This document shows positions 58,200-64,000 of a stretch of 64,000 nt of DNA, one piece after another. Made by a program: the position numbers and the translations under genes. The first letter of the stretch is position 1; every line of letters begins with the position of its first letter. The stretch comes from Herbiconiux sp. VKM Ac-1786. GTDB lineage: Bacteria > Actinomycetota > Actinomycetes > Actinomycetales > Microbacteriaceae. The stretch spans positions 1,488,001 through 1,552,000 of the forward strand of contig NZ_JADKSG010000002.1 in NCBI RefSeq assembly GCF_015350805.1. Reading direction: 5' to 3'. The notes beneath the pieces are model-generated. The model saw only the letters and a list, made by a program, of their open reading frames with translations. It had not been told where the DNA came from and did not search any database.

Positions 58200-59821
58200 T
58201 CCGGCGCGGGCCGCTCGGGGTCGTCGTCGCGGCGACGCTCGGCTCCGTGCTGCTCGCGGGCTGCGTGGCGGGGCCCGAGGGTGAGAACGACCGGGCCACC
58301 GACGCGGCGACGGTCGACGGATTCTCGGCCGGCGCCGAAGGCATCGGCGACCCCTACTTCCCGCTCGACGGAAACGGCGGCTACGACGTCGCCCGCTACG
58401 ACCTCGACCTCGGCTACGAGCCCCGGACCGGGGAGCTGTCGGGCTCGGCGACCATCGCCGCCACCGCGACGCAGAACCTGTCGGCGTTCGACCTCGACCT
58501 CGACGACCTCGAGGTGCGGGAGGTCACCGTCGACGGCGTCGACGCGGCCTGGACGAGGCGCAGCACCGAGATCAGCGCCCTGACCGGACGGCCGCTGGAG
58601 GCGGGGAGCGACGACCCGGTGGTGACCCCGGGCCGATCCGAGCTCACGGTGACCCCGGCGACCGGCATCGCCGACGGCGACACCTTCGAGGTGAGCGTGC
58701 GCTATGCGGGGGTGCCCGAGACGATCGACGACGGCTTCGGCGAGGCGGGCGTCTTCACGAGCGGCACGGGCGACGACCGCGAGCTGCTCGTGGCCGGGCA
58801 GCCGCGCTCGGCCGCGACCTGGTTCCCGGCGAACGACCACCCCTCGGACAAGGCGACCTTCGCCATCCGCGTCTCGGTGCCCGACGGGCTCACCGCGGTC
58901 TCGAACGGGCGCCTGGCGTCGGCCGAGAGCACGGGCGGTCGCACCGTCTGGTCGTGGCAGCTCGACGAGCCGATGGCGCCCTACCTCGCCACCCTCGCCG
59001 TGGGCGACTTCGAGTTGACCACGACGACCGTCGACGGCATCGACTACTGGAACGCCGTCGACCGCGACCTCTTCGACCGCGCGATCGACACCGACGCCGA
59101 GGCCGAGGCCGACGCCGAGGCCGCCGACGGCAGCGCCACCGACGCACCAGGCACCGACGCCGCCGCAGCCCCCACCTACGGCGCCGTCGCCACCGCCCAG
59201 TTCGCCCGCCAGCCCGAGATCGTCGCCTTCCTCGCCGACCGCTTCGGCCCCTACCCCTTCGCCCAGGCCGGCGGCATCGCGGGCGACCAGCCCGAGCTGG
59301 AGTTCGCGCTCGAGAACCAGACCCGCCCGGTCTACCCCACCTGGGCCTGGGAGGACCCCGACGACCTCGCCCTCCTCGTGCACGAGTACGCGCACCAGTG
59401 GTTCGGCGACAGCGTCACCATCGAGCGCTGGAGCGACCTCTGGCTGAACGAGAGCTTCGCGACCTACGCCGAGTGGCTCTGGGCCGAGCACACGGGCGGT
59501 CCGACCCCGGCGATGCAGGCGGATGCTCTCGCCGAGCGATCGCCCGACGACCCCTTCTGGTCGGTGACCGTGTCCGACCCCGGCCCGGCCGAGCTGTTCG
59601 ACGACGCCGTCTACCAGCGCGGCGCGATGACCCTCGAGGCGCTGCGCGAGCGGGTGGGCGACGAGACGTTCTTCGCGATCGCGCGCGGCTGGGCATCCGA
59701 CAACGCCGGAGGCACCGTCAGCACCGCCGACTTCATCGCCCACGCCGAGGAGGTCTCGGGCGAAGACCTCGACTATTTCTTCGCGCAGTGGATCGACACC
59801 CCGGAGAAGCCCCGGTCGTAG
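58196..59821 (+). CDS. M1-family metallopeptidase lipoprotein
   Basis: This 541-residue aminopeptidase-like protein has lipobox VLLAGC with Cys 23, so it is exported and lipid-anchored. The N-terminal beta domain (about 45-295) is followed by an Ala/Asp/Glu-rich linker (about 300-330) and the thermolysin-like domain. [11 protein letters not shown] stands at the GxMEN position, the zinc site is [11 protein letters not shown], and [10 protein letters not shown] gives the third zinc ligand 18 residues on. [12 protein letters not shown] carries the transition-state tyrosine. It is shorter than PepN-type enzymes, lacking the C-terminal helical domain. The GTG start overlaps the accD stop (GTGA), so the two are coupled although functionally unrelated. 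Confidence 0.9.
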   Translation: MIRRGPLGVVVAATLGSVLLAGCVAGPEGENDRATDAATVDGFSAGAEGIGDPYFPLDGNGGYDVARYDLDLGYEPRTGELSGSATIAATATQNLSAFDLDLDDLEVREVTVDGVDAAWTRRSTEISALTGRPLEAGSDDPVVTPGRSELTVTPATGIADGDTFEVSVRYAGVPETIDDGFGEAGVFTSGTGDDRELLVAGQPRSAATWFPANDHPSDKATFAIRVSVPDGLTAVSNGRLASAESTGGRTVWSWQLDEPMAPYLATLAVGDFELTTTTVDGIDYWNAVDRDLFDRAIDTDAEAEADAEAADGSATDAPGTDAAAAPTYGAVATAQFARQPEIVAFLADRFGPYPFAQAGGIAGDQPELEFALENQTRPVYPTWAWEDPDDLALLVHEYAHQWFGDSVTIERWSDLWLNESFATYAEWLWAEHTGGPTPAMQADALAERSPDDPFWSVTVSDPGPAELFDDAVYQRGAMTLEALRERVGDETFFAIARGWASDNAGGTVSTADFIAHAEEVSGEDLDYFFAQWIDTPEKPRS

Positions 59822-59825
59822 ACAC

Positions 59826-62348
59826 CTACCGCCGCGGCACCAGCGTGCGCACCAGCGCCACCGTCTCCTTGGCGCTCATCGACGGCAGGTACGCCCGCCC
59901 GATCGCCCCGCCGATCGACGGCAGCCCGAGCGGGTCGGGGTAGGCCATGTAGATCGTCGAGTACGTCGGGTTGAACTTCGATTTGAACTTGAACAGCGAC
60001 GAGAAGCCGTAGGCGGGCTCGAGCGTGCGGGCGAGGAAGTCGCTCAGCTCGGTCATCACGGTCGGCGCAGGCGCCTCCGAGCCCTTGGGCACCGGAGCCT
60101 GGGCGAGCGGCGCCCCCGAGAGCGAGAGCACCTCGACCCCGAGCTCCTTCATGTGCAGCGCGGCCGAGGCGATCAGGAACTCCATGGTGCCGCCCATCGA
60201 CTGGTCGGCGCGGCGCATGAAGTCGAGCGTGTAGCCCACGGCGCGGCCCTCGCGATACACGGGCAGCCAGCTCGTGACGGCGGCGATCCGCCCCTCGGCG
60301 TCGAGCGCGAGCATCAGGGCGACGTCGGGGTCCTTGATCTCCTCGAGGGCGCCGAGCGTGAAGCCCATCTCGGGCAGCTCCTTCTCCGACACCCAGGCCT
60401 CGGAGATCGCGTTGATCTGCGAGACGTAGCTGCGGCTGAGCTCGTCGTAGGTGGTCCAGAGCGTCGTCATGCCCTCGCGGGTGCCCCGGTTCAGCGAGGA
60501 GCGCACGTTCTGCCAGGCCTTGCCCGTCATCTCGAGCGTCTGCGGGTGCATCAGCGTCTCCTCGCCGACGGACATGTGCTGCCACTCCATCTCGTCGAAG
60601 GCCGGCAGGAACTGCTCGTGCACGCTGTAGAACACCGGGGTCCAGCTGCGCGAGTCGCAGAACGCCACGAAGTCGCGCACCACGTCGCGCTCGGTGCCGG
60701 GCAGGCAGACCGGGTCGCTCATCGTGATGGCGACGTCGTTGATCACGCGGTAGGCGACCGCGGCGTCGCCGGTGGCGTTGAACCAGTAGACGTTGCCCGG
60801 CCAGGTCGTCATCCAGCCGAGCGTGCCGCCGCCCCCGCGGCGGAGCAGGGCCCGGAGGCGCTGGTGGTCGCCGACGTTCACGCGCTGCTCGGTGGAGGCG
60901 ATCAACCGGAGCGATGCGATCGTGAACACCGCCCAGAACGCCGGACCGATCCACTGGAACAGGAACGAGGCGACCCCGGCCGCGGGCACGAGCACCTCGC
61001 CCGTCACCCCCACCAGCGTCACCGGCAGGAAGCGCCGCGGCAGGTCGAACCAGAGGTCGACCACCGAGGTGTCGTCGGGCGTGAACGAGCCGAGGCTGAA
61101 GCCACCCACCACGAGGTAGGCCAGGGCGAGCACGACCCCGCTGCCGGCCACCACGACCGCGAAGCGGATCAGCGCCTCGCGCGGCGCCTTCAGCGCGAAG
61201 CGGCGGCGGTTCACGAACAGCAGCACGGCGACCGCGAGCGGCACGACGACCGTCGACCCGCCCCAGACGATGTACTCGCCCACGTCGATCGCCTGCAGCG
61301 GCGTGTCGTCGACGGCGGCGTTCTGGCCGTCGGCGAGGGTCAGGATGAGGCCGAGGAACACGAAGGCCAGCACGATCATGGCCAGGTTCGTCACGATGCC
61401 GAGCCACAGCGCGAAGCGCCGGCCCTTGCGGAGCCCCCAGGCCGAGACCAGCAGCAGCGCGAGCGGCACGAAGGTCTGCACGATCGGCCCCAGCCCGCCG
61501 AGCGCGGCCAGCCGCTTCACGTCGTCGCAGACGTCGGTGTTGGCGGTGGAGCAGAAGTCGTCGATGCCCGAGGCGGTCGGGAAGATGTCGCCGTAGAAGC
61601 TGCCGGCGAGGCCGAACGCCCCGCTGCCGTTCGGGTCGAGCCAGGACACCAGCGGGCCGACGGCCGTGATCAGCACGACGGCCGCGATCAGCACGCGCAC
61701 CTCGCCGAACGAGCTCTTCAGCCACACCATCCGGCGGTTGCGGCCCGAGACGTAGTGGCCGATCACGAGGCCGGCGATGCCCGCGATCAGCCGGTAGACC
61801 GTCGAGGTGTCGCCGACGTAGAGCGTGAACATCACCAGGAAGCCGATCGAGACGAGCCGCACCCGGCGCCGCCAGAGCGGCCCCATCAGCGAGCTCGACG
61901 CGAGAAGTGCGCCGATGATCGGGGTCAGCGGGTCGATGGTCAGGTCGTAGCTCGTGCCGTCGGCCCACCACTCGCCGGCGAGCGAGCCGACCCACTGCAG
62001 CAGCACGCTGAGCGAGACGCCGATCAGGCCGGTGACGAGGAAGACGGGCACGAGCCGGCGCGGGCCGAGCAGCCGTTCGGCCACGCCGAGCAGGGTGAGC
62101 GAGGCCAGGATGCCCGCGACGAGCTGGAACGGATCCCACGGGATGAACAGGGCGGTCGCGATGGTCCACCAGTGGCCCATGTCGATCACGGTCGTGACAC
62201 CGGCCGCCCAGGTGTCTTCCGTGACCTCCGACGGCGGGCCGAAGAAGGTGCCCGCGACGAGCGCGGTGACGAGGATCAGGGCGGCGAAGCCGATGCTGAA
62301 CGGGATCGTGGCGAGGTACCGCCCGAGGAAGGTGAGTGCCTTGCGCAT
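59826..62348 (-). CDS. DUF2156 / MprF-like phosphatidylglycerol lysyltransferase-type membrane protein
   Basis: The product has 840 residues. About 11-14 hydrophobic segments cover residues 1 to about 500, the first part rhomboid-like. A cytoplasmic GNAT-like DUF2156 domain occupies about 510-835, with GWMTTWPGNVYW, SDPVCLPG, GKAWQNVRSSLNRG, and FKSKFNPTYSTIYMAYP near the end, the last as in MprF/LysX C-termini. MprF proteins attach an amino acid from aminoacyl-tRNA to phosphatidylglycerol and flip the product, giving resistance to cationic peptides. The amino acid used is unknown. The ATG at 62348 has only AAGGG about 13 nt upstream. The gene is convergent with the M1 gene and divergent from accE. 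Confidence 0.82.
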   Translation of the reverse strand: MRKALTFLGRYLATIPFSIGFAALILVTALVAGTFFGPPSEVTEDTWAAGVTTVIDMGHWWTIATALFIPWDPFQLVAGILASLTLLGVAERLLGPRRLVPVFLVTGLIGVSLSVLLQWVGSLAGEWWADGTSYDLTIDPLTPIIGALLASSSLMGPLWRRRVRLVSIGFLVMFTLYVGDTSTVYRLIAGIAGLVIGHYVSGRNRRMVWLKSSFGEVRVLIAAVVLITAVGPLVSWLDPNGSGAFGLAGSFYGDIFPTASGIDDFCSTANTDVCDDVKRLAALGGLGPIVQTFVPLALLLVSAWGLRKGRRFALWLGIVTNLAMIVLAFVFLGLILTLADGQNAAVDDTPLQAIDVGEYIVWGGSTVVVPLAVAVLLFVNRRRFALKAPREALIRFAVVVAGSGVVLALAYLVVGGFSLGSFTPDDTSVVDLWFDLPRRFLPVTLVGVTGEVLVPAAGVASFLFQWIGPAFWAVFTIASLRLIASTEQRVNVGDHQRLRALLRRGGGGTLGWMTTWPGNVYWFNATGDAAVAYRVINDVAITMSDPVCLPGTERDVVRDFVAFCDSRSWTPVFYSVHEQFLPAFDEMEWQHMSVGEETLMHPQTLEMTGKAWQNVRSSLNRGTREGMTTLWTTYDELSRSYVSQINAISEAWVSEKELPEMGFTLGALEEIKDPDVALMLALDAEGRIAAVTSWLPVYREGRAVGYTLDFMRRADQSMGGTMEFLIASAALHMKELGVEVLSLSGAPLAQAPVPKGSEAPAPTVMTELSDFLARTLEPAYGFSSLFKFKSKFNPTYSTIYMAYPDPLGLPSIGGAIGRAYLPSMSAKETVALVRTLVPRR

Positions 62349-62385
62349 CAGCGTCGATAACCCTTTCGTGGTCCGGCTTCTAATG

Positions 62386-62391
62386 TAGCCT
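62386..62391 (+). promoter_or_regulatory. -10-like box of leaderless promoter for accE
   Basis: TAGCCT lies 7 nt before the GTG start of the epsilon subunit gene at 62399. This is the same box-to-start distance as at accD (TAGAGT, 7 nt), so the two separated subunit genes share promoter geometry. Confidence 0.55.
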
Positions 62392-62398
62392 CGACGGT

Positions 62399-62635
62399 GT
62401 GGACGAATCGACTGACTTCGCGGCCGCCGAACCCCCCTTCCGGGTGGTGACGCGCGGCCTCAGCGCGGGCGAGCTCGCCGCGGTGACGGTGGTCGTCGAG
62501 GCCGCCGTGCAGCAGGAGCTCGAGCAGCTGCACTCCGAGCCGACGACCTCCACGACGGCCTGGCAGCGCAGTCAGCGCTCGCTGCGCACGCCGCTGCACC
62601 CGGGCCCGGGCGTCTGGCGCTCATTCTCGGCCTGA
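62399..62635 (+). CDS. accE: Acyl-CoA carboxylase epsilon subunit
   Basis: This 78-residue protein matches the actinobacterial acyl-CoA carboxylase epsilon family. It has FRVVTRGLSAGELAAVTVVVEAAVQQ near the start, then a short linker and the C-terminal signature WQRSQRSLRTPLHPGPGVWRSFSA. Each block is one recognisable element of the family. Epsilon subunits stabilise the alpha-beta complex and raise its activity. The gene usually sits directly after the beta subunit. Here it is 4.2 kb away, behind the M1 and MprF-like genes, with its own leaderless-type promoter and GTG start. Confidence 0.88.
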   Translation: MDESTDFAAAEPPFRVVTRGLSAGELAAVTVVVEAAVQQELEQLHSEPTTSTTAWQRSQRSLRTPLHPGPGVWRSFSA

Positions 62636-62823
62636 TCCGGCCGCCGCCCGTCGGCTTCCGCCTGCTGCCCGCAACGGCTCACCTGCACGAATCCTGAACG
62701 CCAGCCGAACGCGGTGCCGAAAATGTCCACCGAAATGACGACTGTGCAGCCCCGCGCCTGTCGGCAGGATGGTCCTGCTAGGTGGTGCTCTCCGGAGCGG
62801 CACCGCGCCGGATGCGGGTCGAC
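62636..62823 (+). other. Intergenic stretch after accE
   Basis: This 188-bp stretch lacks a plausible gene. It contains a perfect six-pair hairpin, GCAGGA-TGG-TCCTGC (62764-62778), that may end the accE transcript. There is also a CTGCAC (62690)...GTGCAG inverted pair about 50 nt apart. The region leads into the probable small RNA that starts near 62835. Confidence 0.4.
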
Positions 62824-62829
62824 TAGGGT
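62824..62829 (+). promoter_or_regulatory. -10-like box of the probable small RNA
   Basis: TAGGGT is followed by no start codon at the 6-7 nt distance used by the coding genes here. A transcript beginning near 62835 would be non-coding. No clear -35 box is visible. Confidence 0.4.
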
Positions 62830-62834
62830 AAGCG

Positions 62835-62931
62835 GGCTCGCATTCCGGGGGCGAGTCAGGGCGATATTCGGGTTGTCGTCCTGACTCGAAATCTCAACCG
62901 GGGGTCGAGTCATCGGCCCCCGGTTCTTTTT
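62835..62931 (+). ncRNA. Probable structured small RNA with intrinsic terminator
   Basis: Within about 97 nt there are three potential hairpins: CTCGC/GCGAG (62837-62855), then a 14-pair stem of 62852-62865 with 62875-62888 (CGAGTCAGGGCGAT arm, two G-U pairs, 9-nt loop), then the terminator stem 62896-62925 followed by CTTTTT. The first and second compete for 62852-62855, so a switch between folds is possible. No ORF with a start signal fits. The 3' part is antisense to the end of the sensor-like gene. I do not recognise it as a known family. Confidence 0.5.
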
Positions 62932-63946
62932 CGCCTCCGGGCGTCCGCGGCACCTCGAGCCAGAGCTCCAGGGTGGGCTCCTCCTCGCCCGTGTCCGCCG
63001 GCTCCACCGCGTCACGGAGGCCCACGATGGTCACGGCCACGTCGTCGTCGGGACGGGCCGTCCGCACCACGAGCCGGTCGGCCGTGCTGTCGCCGATCTG
63101 CTGCGCGATCACCGCGGTGACCCGGGCGTGCTGGTGCCGGTCGAGGTCGTCGATCCCGCCGTCGTCGAGCAGCGTCACCTCGACCCCCCGGCGCCGGGCC
63201 TCGAGCACCTCCTGCCGCACCCGGTCATCGAGCAGCCGGCGCCCGCGGATCTCGTCGCGCATCGCCGCCTCGAGGTGCAGGCACTCCTGCCGCTGGGCGG
63301 GCGAGAGCCGACCCTCGGCCGCGATCACCGCGCGCAGCATCGGCGCGACCACCCGGTCCATCTGGCCGAGCCGCACCCGGCGTTCGTAGAACTCGGCCTC
63401 CTCCTGCGCCTCCCACTCGGCGGCCCGCTGCTCGGCGAGCTCGAACAGCCGGGCGTCCCGCGTCGCCCGCACGATCGCCATGGTGGCGGCCTGGCCGATG
63501 CCGACCCAGATCGGCCCCCCGATCACGCCGAGTTCGGGCAGCTGCAGCGGGTCGCGGGTCCAGACCAGGATGCCGAGCACCATCACGACGATCCCCGCCC
63601 AGGCGAACAGGGCCCGCTGCCGCACCACCGTGATGGTCATCAGCGTGCCGATCGCCCCGATGATCCAGGTGGCGTAGCCGTTCTCGTCGGCGGGGTCGAG
63701 CTGCGGCAGCACGAGGATGAGCGAGGCCCCCGCGACGGCCACGTTGCCCGCGGCGATGCCCACGGGCATCCGGATCGACCGCATGAAGAACAGGCTGAGG
63801 GCCGTCGCGACCGCGTAGAGCACCATGGCGACCACGCCCGGCCACGGGTTCGAGGGCACGTCGAGGGCCGAGACGCCGAGCACCAGGTGGAACGACGAGA
63901 AGATCGCGGCGAGACCGACCAGCAGCAGCCGCGGGATGGCGATCAC
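62894..63946 (-). CDS. Membrane sensor-like protein with degenerate kinase-type C-terminus
   Basis: The 350-residue protein has about six hydrophobic segments up to residue 160 and then a helical, charged region (AEQRAAEWEAQEEAEFYERR). A C-terminal domain of about 150 residues follows, with LVVRTARPDDDVAVTIVGL at its end. The topology resembles short sensor histidine kinases partnered with LuxR regulators, but I see no clear phospho-accepting histidine box or N/G ATP-binding boxes. It may be a degenerate or atypical sensor. GTG at 63946 overlaps the stop of the upstream gene (GTGA), so they are coupled. The last codons overlap the terminator of the opposite strand. Confidence 0.6.
   Translation of the reverse strand: MIAIPRLLLVGLAAIFSSFHLVLGVSALDVPSNPWPGVVAMVLYAVATALSLFFMRSIRMPVGIAAGNVAVAGASLILVLPQLDPADENGYATWIIGAIGTLMTITVVRQRALFAWAGIVVMVLGILVWTRDPLQLPELGVIGGPIWVGIGQAATMAIVRATRDARLFELAEQRAAEWEAQEEAEFYERRVRLGQMDRVVAPMLRAVIAAEGRLSPAQRQECLHLEAAMRDEIRGRRLLDDRVRQEVLEARRRGVEVTLLDDGGIDDLDRHQHARVTAVIAQQIGDSTADRLVVRTARPDDDVAVTIVGLRDAVEPADTGEEEPTLELWLEVPRTPGGEKEPGADDSTPG
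62896..62931 (+). terminator. Rho-independent terminator with T-tract
   Basis: AACCGGGGG (62896-62904) pairs perfectly with CCCCCGGTT (62917-62925) across a 12-nt loop and is followed by CTTTTT. It is the only hairpin with a clear T-tract noticed in this window. It overlaps the last ten codons of the leftward gene and serves rightward transcription. Confidence 0.7.
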
Positions 63947-64000
63947 GCGAGCGCCTCCTCGGCCGGCACCGCACCGGGCGCCCACTCGAGCACGACGACC
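63943..64000 (-). CDS. 3' end of an upstream gene, cut by the window edge
   Basis: Eighteen codons ending VVVLEWAPGAVPAEEALA and a TGA at 63943-63945 are visible. The TGA overlaps the GTG of the sensor-like gene. The product cannot be identified from this tail. A response regulator would be a natural partner, but nothing here shows it. Confidence 0.55.
   Translation of the reverse strand, partial: VVVLEWAPGAVPAEEALA

Noticed and set aside
62621-62803. Small minus-strand ORF after accE
   Set aside because: It has an Arg/Ala-rich composition, no ribosome binding site or promoter box, and overlaps hairpin-forming sequence.
1-64000. tRNA, rRNA, insertion sequences, prophage genes, toxin-antitoxin or restriction systems
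   Set aside because: I looked for cloverleaf ends, transposase or integrase motifs, and methylase or toxin motifs by eye, and recognised none. Small RNAs without strong hairpins could be missed.

Overview
The window is 64 kb of very GC-rich, densely coding DNA from an actinomycete. The purK/purE block beside an LCP gene, and birA divergent from an acyl-CoA carboxylase beta gene with a separate small epsilon subunit, suggest Actinomycetota and, tentatively, Microbacteriaceae (an inference from gene order and style, not from a marker gene). No tRNA, rRNA, CRISPR array, transposase, phage gene or replication origin was recognised. At least 14 genes have a TANNNT -10-like hexamer 6-7 nt before the start codon, so leaderless transcription appears to be a common initiation mode here.

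Layout. 0-3.6 kb is general metabolism: a GlxA-type regulator, mannose-6-phosphate isomerase (manA) and a glutaryl-CoA-dehydrogenase-like acyl-CoA dehydrogenase. About 3.6-51 kb is one large surface-glycan locus. 3.6-9.2 kb holds two Wzy/ligase-like polymerases, two family-2 glycosyltransferases (GTs) and a Wzx-like flippase. 9.3-13.5 kb holds a GT2, a polyprenyl-phosphate GT2, a DUF2304 partner, a DUF2142 GT-C-like protein and GtrA. 13.6-16.7 kb holds an NDP-sugar dehydrogenase, a GT2 and an epimerase. 16.8-21.7 kb holds three large polytopic membrane proteins. 21.6-28.1 kb, on the minus strand, holds a secreted six-repeat protein, a RgpF-WbsX fusion, a separate RgpF-like protein, a coiled-coil microprotein and a PT-rich lipoprotein. 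28.1-37.4 kb holds a GT2-GT4 fusion, a Wzm/Wzt ABC exporter and four GTs. 37.4-39.8 kb is a secreted serine protease with CWB2 wall-binding repeats. 39.9-48.8 kb holds rmlA, rmlC, a WecE-like transaminase, GTs, a GT-C-like protein, GtrA, rmlB and rmlD, followed by a GT4 and an LCP-family wall-glycan ligase.

How it works together (inference). RmlA, B, C and D make dTDP-L-rhamnose. WecE can divert the RmlB product to dTDP-4-amino-4,6-dideoxygalactose, and the 13.6 kb triad may add a uronic sugar. The GTs assemble chains on a lipid carrier. The locus carries parts for both flippase/polymerase export and ABC-transporter export, two sets of GtrA- or DUF2304-assisted side-chain machinery working outside the membrane, and an LCP protein that could attach the product to peptidoglycan.

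51.3-64 kb returns to housekeeping genes: purE, a beta-propeller/CWB2 secreted protein lying between purE and purK, purK, a PH-domain membrane protein, birA, accD, an M1-peptidase lipoprotein, an MprF-like DUF2156 protein, accE, a strongly structured probable small RNA with a T-tract terminator, and a membrane sensor-like gene with the 3' end of a further gene at the right edge.
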